From contig CAJXKW010000001.1 of assembly GCA_913055855.1 (NCBI GenBank), positions 60,764 through 124,763 of the forward strand: a DNA stretch of 64,000 nt, written 5' to 3'. Positions 9,374 to 17,332 of the stretch are shown piece after piece (position 1 is the first letter of the stretch; the number at the start of each line of letters is the position of its first letter). The translations under genes were made by a program, and so were the position numbers. The notes under the pieces were generated by a model that was given only the letters and a program-made list of their open reading frames with translations, made no database searches and had not been told where the DNA came from. Source of the DNA: an uncultured Limimonas sp. (GTDB lineage Bacteria > Pseudomonadota > Alphaproteobacteria > Kiloniellales > Rhodovibrionaceae).

Positions 9374-10408
9374 CTATTCCGTGTCCGTCAGCGATATCGG
9401 AATCATGCTGATCGCCATGGAGCGCTGCTTCTGCCACTCGGCCTCGGTGAGCGGCGTGACCCCCGCGTCCCGAAGGTAGCCGTCGCGCCCCAGGGCGCGC
9501 TTGCTGGTCAGCTCGTCCACGTAGTACAGGAAGCCCGGCACGTGGTCGTAGTGCTGCGCCTTGACATAGGCGTACAACGGTTGTGCCGCGGTGTAGCGCC
9601 CCTGCGAGATCGCGGCGACTGTGGGTGCGGCGCCGTCGATCTTGATGGGCTGCATCGCCGGCGCGAAACGCTGGTGGTTCGCCAGATCGACGACCGCGAG
9701 GGCCTTCGGCTGGTTGCACAGCATGTCGGGCAGATCCGGATCGCTCGCCCGATAGCGCCCGAGCCGGCCGTCGGTGCGCACGCGTGCGCAGGTGCGCAGG
9801 CGCTCGTTAATTTCCAGGCGCTGCATGGCGGGCACCTTCTGGCAGCCGGGCCGAATCACGAGGTTCACGAAAGCTTCCCAACTCGGCGCGCTCGCGGAGG
9901 GGACGAAGACGTTAATGGGCTCGCTGGGCATATGCGAGGCCACGTCGTCCCAGCTCGTGCGCGTGTTCGGGACGAGACTCGCACCGTCGGCGACGAACTG
10001 GCCGACGGCACCGTAGAGCGCCACGCGGGACAGGTTGTCGATGGGGAAATCCCGATGGGCCAACACGGCATACGCCTCGTAGCCGATCTTCGCGCGCACG
10101 ATCTGTCGAATGCCGTTGTTGCGGCAGCGTGCGCGCTCGGAATCGCTCATCCGCCGCGAGGTCAGCGCGACGTCCGGGAAGCGCGATCCGAGGCCGCCGC
10201 AAAAGGTCGCGATCGCAGCGCCCGAGCCCGAGCGGATGACCTTGGGCGGCTGTTGGCGAAAATGCTCGGCGTAGGCTTCGCTCACTTCCGCGGCAAGACC
10301 GAAGGCGGCCGCGGAGGTCACCACTTCCAGATGATCCCGGATCTGCTGGGCGTGCGCCGGCACGGCCGCGGTGAGCAGACCGGCTACGAGTAGCCACGCG
10401 GAACGCAT
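9374..10408 (-). CDS. PstS-like phosphate ABC transporter substrate-binding protein
   Basis: 344 aa with signal peptide; IRSGSGAAIATFCGGLG and DVALTSRRM resemble PstS-family binding proteins. Confidence 0.75.
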   Translation of the reverse strand: MRSAWLLVAGLLTAAVPAHAQQIRDHLEVVTSAAAFGLAAEVSEAYAEHFRQQPPKVIRSGSGAAIATFCGGLGSRFPDVALTSRRMSDSERARCRNNGIRQIVRAKIGYEAYAVLAHRDFPIDNLSRVALYGAVGQFVADGASLVPNTRTSWDDVASHMPSEPINVFVPSASAPSWEAFVNLVIRPGCQKVPAMQRLEINERLRTCARVRTDGRLGRYRASDPDLPDMLCNQPKALAVVDLANHQRFAPAMQPIKIDGAAPTVAAISQGRYTAAQPLYAYVKAQHYDHVPGFLYYVDELTSKRALGRDGYLRDAGVTPLTEAEWQKQRSMAISMIPISLTDTE

Positions 10409-10625
10409 CGCCGCTTTCCCTCTCCGCCGAGGTCATTCTTCCGGCCATCGCCTAGCACGCGCCATGCGTCGGAATTGTGTCAGTTCCCCGAAAAGCCACG
10501 CCGGGACCGGATCGCATCCATTCCTCGCGCGCCCAGGGCTGCGCTACAATTTCCTTCGAGCCGAACGGATCGCGCACCTGCAGCGGGAAAGAAGCGAGGT
10601 TCGGAACCGACGGACGGGGTTGGCA

Positions 10626-11507
10626 ATGAACGCGGACGACCTGACGGCGAATGCGCCGGTGCGCACGAACGTGCTCGGGCTATCCGGCTACGGCTTTCAC
10701 CGGCTGGCCGTCCATATCTGGCCGGCACGCGGCCAGGCGCGACACCCGGACGCGATTTGCGTCCACGGGCTGACGCGCACGGGCCGCGACTTCGACGTTC
10801 TTGCCGATGCGTTGAGCGCGCAGCGGAACGTGATCTGTCCGGACGTGGCCGGACGCGGCGCGAGCGACTGGCTGGCCGCACCGGATGCCTATACGAACGC
10901 CCAGTACATGGCGGATCTGACCGCCGTCATCGCACACACCGGCGCCGCGACGATCGACTGGGTGGGCACGTCCATGGGCGGCCTTCTGGGCATCATGCTC
11001 GCGGCCCAGCCGAACACGCCCATCCGACGCCTCGTGCTCAACGACGTGGGGCCCTTCGTCCCGCGGCGTGCGCTCCTCGCCCTCGCCGACTATGTCGGCG
11101 CGGATCCGTACTTCCCGGACTTCGATTCGGCCGTGGCCTATCTCGCAGGGATCCACGCCGGCTTCGGCCATCTGGATAGGCAGCACTGGCGCCACCTCGC
11201 CCGGCACACTGTACGACCGGCGGAGAGCGGCGGTTACCGGCTCGCCTACGATCCCGCGATCGGTGCGCCCTTCGCCGACCGCGCAGCGATCGCGGACATC
11301 GACCTGTGGCACTTCTGGGATGCCCTGGCCTGTCCGGTCCTGGTCCTGCGCGGCGCCGAGAGCGAGCTGCTCACGGCCGAGACCGTCGCGGAGATGCAGC
11401 GCCACGGGCCGGGCGCGGATGCGATCACCATGCCCGGCGCCGGGCACGCCCCGGCCCTTCTGACGCCCGATCAGGTCGAACCGGTGCGCGCCTGGCTGGA
11501 CGCCTGA
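10626..11507 (+). CDS. alpha/beta hydrolase
   Basis: CVHGLTRTGRDFD oxyanion region, nucleophile elbow GTSMGG, PGAGHAP His; inner ATG start. Confidence 0.85.
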   Translation: MNADDLTANAPVRTNVLGLSGYGFHRLAVHIWPARGQARHPDAICVHGLTRTGRDFDVLADALSAQRNVICPDVAGRGASDWLAAPDAYTNAQYMADLTAVIAHTGAATIDWVGTSMGGLLGIMLAAQPNTPIRRLVLNDVGPFVPRRALLALADYVGADPYFPDFDSAVAYLAGIHAGFGHLDRQHWRHLARHTVRPAESGGYRLAYDPAIGAPFADRAAIADIDLWHFWDALACPVLVLRGAESELLTAETVAEMQRHGPGADAITMPGAGHAPALLTPDQVEPVRAWLDA

Positions 11508-11523
11508 TAGGGCCGCACGCACC

Positions 11524-12711
11524 TTACAGGCCGCAGACGCGGCGCGTTTCCCGCGCGATGGTGCGTTCCTCGTCGGTCGGAATGACGAAGACCTTTACGG
11601 GACTATCGGCCGCGGAAATAGTGGTCGCATTCGCGGCGTTCGCATCCGCGTCCAGGCGCACGCCGAGCCATTCCGCCTGTGCCGCGATGCGGCGGCGCAC
11701 CTCGGGTGCGTGCTCGCCGATGCCGGCGGTGAAGACCAGCGTGTCGAGCCCGCCGATCGCCGCCGCAAGCGAGCCCAGTTCCCGTGCCGCCCGGTAGCAG
11801 AACAGGGCCACGGCTTCCGCAGCGTTGGGGTCGTCGCTGGCAAGCAACTCGCCCATGTCGTCGGAAATCCCGGAGACGCCGTAAAGGCCGGACTGCTTGT
11901 AGACGAGGTCCTGCACCTGCTCGGCCGTCCAGCCCTGCTGCTGCAGGAGATAAAGGATCACACCGGGGTCCAGGTTGCCGCAGCGCTTACCCATGGGCAG
12001 GCCGTCGAGCGCGGTGAAGCCCATGGTGGTGGCCACGCTGGCGCGCCCGCGCATGGCGCACATGCTCGCGCCGTGGCCCAGGTGTGCCACGACCACGCGG
12101 CCGTCGGCCAGCGACTCTCCCGCATAGGCAGGCAGCGCCTCGGCGATGTAGGCGTAGGAGAGGCCGTGGAAGCCGTACCGTTTCACGCCCTGCTCGGTAA
12201 GTCCGCGCGGCAGCGCAAAACGCTGCGCGACCTCCGGCTGGCTGCGGTGAAACGCCGTGTCGAAGCACGCAACCTGCGGAATATCCCCGCTGCGCGCCCA
12301 GAGCGCCCGCACCGGCGCGAGATTGTGCGGCTGGTGCAGCGGCGCCAGGGGGACGAGTTCCGCCAGATGCCCCATCACGGTTTCGTCGATGCGCACAGGG
12401 CCGTCGTAGCGCGTCCCGCCGTGGACGATCCGGTGGCCCACGGCGCGCGGCGTCACCCCGTCTTTGCGGTCGTGAAGCCATTCCAGGACGCTGTTCAGGA
12501 CCGCCTTATGGTCGCGTTCGGTGCCCGACAGAACCGTCTCGTCGATGGCGTTGCCCGACGCATCGTCGCCGTGGAAAGCGGGCGTATTGCCGATCCCCTC
12601 GACGACGCCGTGGACGTGCAGCGCCAAATCGCCGCCCGCGCCGTCCAGGGTGTAGACACACACCTTCAGGCTCGACGAGCCGGCGTTGATGGTGAGGATT
12701 CCATCTCTCAT
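11524..12711 (-). CDS. ackA: acetate kinase
   Basis: 395 aa; LTINAGSSSLK start, HRIVHGG, VFTAGIGEH. Confidence 0.95.
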   Translation of the reverse strand: MRDGILTINAGSSSLKVCVYTLDGAGGDLALHVHGVVEGIGNTPAFHGDDASGNAIDETVLSGTERDHKAVLNSVLEWLHDRKDGVTPRAVGHRIVHGGTRYDGPVRIDETVMGHLAELVPLAPLHQPHNLAPVRALWARSGDIPQVACFDTAFHRSQPEVAQRFALPRGLTEQGVKRYGFHGLSYAYIAEALPAYAGESLADGRVVVAHLGHGASMCAMRGRASVATTMGFTALDGLPMGKRCGNLDPGVILYLLQQQGWTAEQVQDLVYKQSGLYGVSGISDDMGELLASDDPNAAEAVALFCYRAARELGSLAAAIGGLDTLVFTAGIGEHAPEVRRRIAAQAEWLGVRLDADANAANATTISAADSPVKVFVIPTDEERTIARETRRVCGL

Positions 12712-14108
12712 GCCGCGCGCGCTCCGCGTTGCTTGGTATCGAGCATCAGCGCAAGGGCACAGGAGGCCATGCGCGACAAGTCGTCGTCGGCCCGGCTGGT
12801 GAGCGCGATGGGAATGCGCGCGCCCAGCACGAGGCCGGCGGCCTTGGCGTTACCCATGTACTCGAGCTGCTTGGCGAGCATGTTCCCCGCCTCCAGATCC
12901 GGCGCCACGAGGACATCGGCCTTGCCCGCCACCGGCGAGGTGATCCCCTTCACCCGGGCGGCCTCGACGCTCACCGCGTTGTCAAAGGCGAGCGGGCCGT
13001 CCAGCGTGCCGTTGGCGATCTGCCCCCGGTCCGCCATCTTGCACAGCGCCGCGGCGTCCAGGGTGGAGCCCATGCGCGCCGATACGGTCTCCACGGCGGA
13101 GAGGATGGCGACCTTGGGATCGTCGATGTCCAGCGCCCGGGCAAGGTCGATCACGTTGCGGATGATATCCGCCTTCACCTCCAGGTCCGGCGCGATGTTG
13201 ATCGCCGCGTCGGTGATCAGCACGGGCTGGGCGTAACTGGGCACGTCCATGACGAAGGCATGGCTGATGCGCCGCTCCGTGCGCAGCTCGGCGCGTTTGT
13301 CCACGACCGCGCCCATGAGTTCGTCGGTGTGCAGCTTACCCTTCATCAGCGCCCGGGCAGCGCCTTCCTTGACCAGCTCGACCGACCGCTGCGCCGCCGC
13401 GTGGCTGTGCGCGGTGCTCTCGAGGCGATACGCACCGATATCCACGCCCGCGGCCTCGGCAGCTTCGCGGATCTTCGCTTCCGGCCCGACGAGGACCGGA
13501 TCAATCAGCCCAGCCTCCGCAGCGGCCGAGGCGCCCAGGAGCGAGGCGCTGTCCACCGGATGCACCACCGCCATGGCCAGCGGTCCGTAGGCCTTGGCGT
13601 CGTTGATGAGCCGGCGTAGTTTCGCGCCGCGGTCTTCCAATGTGACATCGGGCAGGTGCACGCGGTTCCGGCGGATCTTCTCGCGCGGTGCGATGACCTC
13701 CGCCGTGCCCGACACGACGACGGTACCATCCTGGCGGGTGCAGGTGCAGTCGAAGACGACGCCGGCCCGCGCGGAATCCTTCTCCTTAACCGTCACCTTT
13801 ACAGTGACAGTGTCGCCGGGACGCACCGGCGCGGTGAAGTGCAGCGACTGGTCCTCATAGATCGTGCCCGGCCCGGGAAGCTGCGTGCCCAGCACCGTGG
13901 AGATCAGCGACCCCGTCCACATGCCATGGCCGATGATCTGGTGGAACTGGTCGTCGCGCGCATACTCATGGTCGACGTGTGCCGGGTTCACGTCGCCGGA
14001 CATCACGGCGAAGAGCTGGATGTCGCGCTCGGTAAGCTGACGGGCCAGGCTCGCGGATTCGCCGACTTCGATCTCGTCGAACGTTCGGTTTTCGATCACG
14101 TCGTTCAT
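12708..14108 (-). CDS. bifunctional MaoC-like enoyl-CoA hydratase / phosphate acetyltransferase
   Basis: 466 aa: N-terminal MaoC hot-dog domain (DVNPAHVDHEYA) fused to phosphotransacylase domain; 4-bp overlap with ackA. Confidence 0.92.
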   Translation of the reverse strand: MNDVIENRTFDEIEVGESASLARQLTERDIQLFAVMSGDVNPAHVDHEYARDDQFHQIIGHGMWTGSLISTVLGTQLPGPGTIYEDQSLHFTAPVRPGDTVTVKVTVKEKDSARAGVVFDCTCTRQDGTVVVSGTAEVIAPREKIRRNRVHLPDVTLEDRGAKLRRLINDAKAYGPLAMAVVHPVDSASLLGASAAAEAGLIDPVLVGPEAKIREAAEAAGVDIGAYRLESTAHSHAAAQRSVELVKEGAARALMKGKLHTDELMGAVVDKRAELRTERRISHAFVMDVPSYAQPVLITDAAINIAPDLEVKADIIRNVIDLARALDIDDPKVAILSAVETVSARMGSTLDAAALCKMADRGQIANGTLDGPLAFDNAVSVEAARVKGITSPVAGKADVLVAPDLEAGNMLAKQLEYMGNAKAAGLVLGARIPIALTSRADDDLSRMASCALALMLDTKQRGARAA

Positions 14109-14136
14109 GGATAAAACCGTCCTTCTGCCGTGGTCG

Positions 14137-14901
14137 TCAGCTCATGATGTGCATGCCGGCATCGACATAGGCGATGTTGCCGGTCATGCCGCGGGCGGAA
14201 TCGCTGGCGAGGAAGGCCGCCACGTTGCCCACATCGCCGGTGGTAACGAGGCGGTGTTCCGGCGCCTCCTGACGCGCACGCTCGAGCAGCTCGTCGAAGC
14301 GCTGGAGCCCCGACGCGGCCCGGGTTTTCAACGGTCCCGGGGAAAGCGCGTGCACCCGGATGTCCTTCTCACCCAGTTCGGCGGCGAGATAGCGCACGCT
14401 GCTCTCCAAGGCCGCTTTGACCGGCCCCATGAGATTGTACGCGGTGACGACACGCTCCGAGCCGTAAAACGTAACCGTTTGCAGGCAACCGCCGTCGGTC
14501 ATCAGCGGCTCCGCCTGGCGCGCGACGCGAATGAAGGAATGACAGGAGATATCCATCGCCTGCATGAAACCCGCCGCCGAGCAATCGGTCACGCGCGCGT
14601 GCAGGTCCGCCTTGGGCGCATACGCGATGGCGTGCAGAACGAAATCGAGCTTGCCCCAGGTCTCGCGGATACGGTCGAAAACGTTCTCGAGCTGCCCCGG
14701 CTCACGCACGTCGCATGGCTCGAAGATCCGGGCGTCCAGGTTTTCCGCGAGCGGCGCCACGTGTGGCCGGGCTTTTTCGTTGAGATAGGTCACGGCCAAC
14801 TCGGCGCCGGCACGGCGGTACGCCTCGGCGCAACCGTACGCGATCGAGTCTTCGTTGGCTATTCCCAGGACAAGGCCCTTCTTGCCCGCTAAATCGACCA
14901 T
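14137..14901 (-). CDS. fabI: enoyl-ACP reductase
   Basis: 254 aa; GLVLGIANEDSIAYG, catalytic YNLMGPVK (Y-X6-K). Confidence 0.92.
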   Translation of the reverse strand: MVDLAGKKGLVLGIANEDSIAYGCAEAYRRAGAELAVTYLNEKARPHVAPLAENLDARIFEPCDVREPGQLENVFDRIRETWGKLDFVLHAIAYAPKADLHARVTDCSAAGFMQAMDISCHSFIRVARQAEPLMTDGGCLQTVTFYGSERVVTAYNLMGPVKAALESSVRYLAAELGEKDIRVHALSPGPLKTRAASGLQRFDELLERARQEAPEHRLVTTGDVGNVAAFLASDSARGMTGNIAYVDAGMHIMS

Positions 14902-14955
14902 TTATGCCTCGCTGACAAAGCTTTCCAACGGATCCCTGCAACCCTCGCCGCAGGG

Positions 14956-14980
14956 CGCTATACTGCGATGCAGCATAGCG
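14956..14980. promoter_or_regulatory. 25-bp quasi-palindrome upstream of fabI (candidate operator)
   Basis: CGCTAT-a-CTGC-gat-GCAG-c-ATAGCG, 55 bp upstream of the fabI ATG. Confidence 0.5.
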
Positions 14981-15235
14981 TCCCTTCCGCAGTCGCGAAA
15001 GAGCGGAGGTTATGCGAGATGCGTACGTCCTATGCTCCTGAATAACCACTATTTTCTCATGAAGAGCCAAATTTTTGCGGTGCACGCACCTCAACCCTGC
15101 CCCCGCCTGGCGAGCGGGAAGGACGGCATCGGCAGCCGGTGGAGATTTAATCAATTGTGAACCTTGCCTGCCTAAACCATGCGGCCGACCGGCCCTCCGG
15201 CGTAGGGCCGGGAAAGGCGCCAACCGGATCTTGTT

Positions 15236-16537
15236 TTGCAACGCAGGGTGAACGCGGCCCCTCCGATGCTTTCAGTGGTTCGACCGGACGCCAGACGCCT
15301 CGCGATGCTCGCCGCCATGCTCACCGTGAGCGCACCGATGGCGATGGCACAGCAGGTTACGAAATGCAGCATCAATATGGGAGGCGCAGGTTCCGGAACG
15401 ACGATGGAGCCGCGGTGCATCACGCGCGATCTTGATTCAAAGTCCGGCATTTCCGTGCGAGCCTGCCCGCAAGCGAAAATCGATGTGGGATACACCGACA
15501 ACGTATTTCGCGAATCCAGCGACGCGGTGGGTGACGGTTTCGTTCAATTGAGCCCTTCCCTGGAGGTGGACTATCTCGGATTGCGGCATGATCTGGGGAT
15601 GAACTTCGGGCTAAGCACACGCCGGCAATTTCGTCGGTCCAGTAACAATTTCATCGATTTAAGGGGATCCGCAAACGGAACATGGAGAATCAGTCGAAAC
15701 ACTTCTGTCAATACCATCGCTTCGTTCCGACGTGGTCAGGAGAGCCGTGAAAGTTTGGAGGCGGCCGGAACACGGCGCGAATTGGCAAGCTTTGTCAGAG
15801 CGTCGGGAGGTGCCGGAGTTACCTACGCACACGCGGATGGTTTCGTCTCGTTGGGACAAACTATAAGTCACCGACGTTTTCTTTCCGATTCAACGGAATT
15901 CGCAACCACCCGCGATAACATTACCTATAAAACCAGTGGATGTGTCGGTCGAACCTTGGCGCGGCGACTCGGCATTGTGCTAATTGGTCGGGGAACCTAT
16001 GTGGACCGGCTTCCGAACAATGGAGTCACGTCAGCAAACGACAATTATACCGTCAGTGCCCTCGCCAGCTTCGTCTATAGGTATACGGGCATTACGCAAC
16101 TCGAAATGGGTATGGGCTGGTTGCGGACGGCAACTTTGGGCATGGAAACGCAAGACAAAAATGCCTTCGTCCTCCGTGGTGCCATGAAGTGGCGGGTCAC
16201 CGATCTAACAACAATCAATACCGGTATTGCCACCCGTGCGAGCCAAACGGGCGTTGGCGGAAGCGGCGTTTTGCTTCAGCGGCGCCAACACATAGGGGTG
16301 AGTCACGATCTCCTCCCGCGCGTTCGACTTACAGCAAGCACGCACCTTTCAACCCAAGATGTTCAGGGGGCCGATGCCAACGCCCGCACCTGGTCTGGCG
16401 GCCTAAGTGCCGGTTACCAGTTGCATTCGCGCGCTCAGATCATGGGGCGGTACCGACACACGCGCCGCCTTGGCCGCGGCGGACAAGCCAGTTTTGTAAC
16501 CAACAGTTTCGTCATCTCGTTTGTCGCTGCCTATTGA
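15236..16537 (+). CDS. outer-membrane beta-barrel protein, EPS export associated (VpsM/Wzp-like)
   Basis: about 433 aa (start may be 15266); signal peptide ...MLAAMLTVSAPMAMAQQ, alternating amphipathic strands, terminal aromatic SFVISFVAAY; precedes OPX gene. Confidence 0.75.
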   Translation: MQRRVNAAPPMLSVVRPDARRLAMLAAMLTVSAPMAMAQQVTKCSINMGGAGSGTTMEPRCITRDLDSKSGISVRACPQAKIDVGYTDNVFRESSDAVGDGFVQLSPSLEVDYLGLRHDLGMNFGLSTRRQFRRSSNNFIDLRGSANGTWRISRNTSVNTIASFRRGQESRESLEAAGTRRELASFVRASGGAGVTYAHADGFVSLGQTISHRRFLSDSTEFATTRDNITYKTSGCVGRTLARRLGIVLIGRGTYVDRLPNNGVTSANDNYTVSALASFVYRYTGITQLEMGMGWLRTATLGMETQDKNAFVLRGAMKWRVTDLTTINTGIATRASQTGVGGSGVLLQRRQHIGVSHDLLPRVRLTASTHLSTQDVQGADANARTWSGGLSAGYQLHSRAQIMGRYRHTRRLGRGGQASFVTNSFVISFVAAY

Positions 16538-16560
16538 AACGTTCGACACAGTGGGGTGCC

Positions 16561-17139
16561 ATGGGTTTCCCGGTGCTACGCCGTCGACATGTCTTGAACC
16601 AAATAACGGCCGCCATTCTTCTGGCTGGTTGTGGGTTGAATCCCTCGCCCCCGCCGCTGGAGCCAGCACACGGCGCGGATGCAGCCTACAAGTTGGCCGT
16701 CGGTGACCGCCTGCGGATCGCGGTTTTCGGCCATCCCAAACACACGGGCGAGTTCCAGATCGACAGCGCCGGCAACATCAACTTCCCGCTTCTGGGAGAG
16801 GTGCAAGCAGCCGGCTTTACCGTGGCCCAAGTCCGTCAAAAACTAACAAAAGCACTCAATGAAAATTACATCGTGAACCCCAAACTCAGTGTCGAAGTCC
16901 TGACGTACCGACCCTTCTTCATTATGGGTGAAGTCGCTTCGGCCGGACAATACCAATACAAACCAGGTTTGACCGTGCGGCAAGCCATCGCCAAAGCGGG
17001 CGGCTTCACACAGCGGGCCGCACGTCAGGAGGTGATCCTGCGCCGGCCGACCGATCAGGGCATGGAGGTCTACACCGCAAACCTGGATTCGAAGATCCGC
17101 CCCGGCGATACCATCGAGGTCCAGCGACGGCTTTTCTGA
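16561..17139 (+). CDS. polysaccharide export lipoprotein (Wza/OPX family, short form)
   Basis: 192 aa; lipobox LLAGC, poly-export domain YKLAVGDRLRIAVFGHPKHTGEFQIDSAGNINFPLLGEV, SLBB domain GQYQYKPGLTVRQAIAKAGGF; ends at GDTIEVQRRLF. Confidence 0.88.
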   Translation: MGFPVLRRRHVLNQITAAILLAGCGLNPSPPPLEPAHGADAAYKLAVGDRLRIAVFGHPKHTGEFQIDSAGNINFPLLGEVQAAGFTVAQVRQKLTKALNENYIVNPKLSVEVLTYRPFFIMGEVASAGQYQYKPGLTVRQAIAKAGGFTQRAARQEVILRRPTDQGMEVYTANLDSKIRPGDTIEVQRRLF

Positions 17140-17332
17140 CCATCCGTCGATGGGCGTTTACGCGATCGCGCCGCCGCACAGGGTTCCGCGGCCCGAAGCG
17201 GCATCGCCTCGGCACGGAAATCGCAAAGATGCATATGGCGGGGCTTCATGTTATAAGGATCCCCTGCGTGGCCTTTCGGGGTACCACGCACTTCAAGGAC
17301 TTGAACCGTCACGGCGCGCGTCGGCGATCCCC

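Noticed and set aside
15060-15160. Possible c-di-GMP riboswitch upstream of EPS genes
   Set aside because: By-eye comparison shows no GEMM consensus; not supportable without a covariance search
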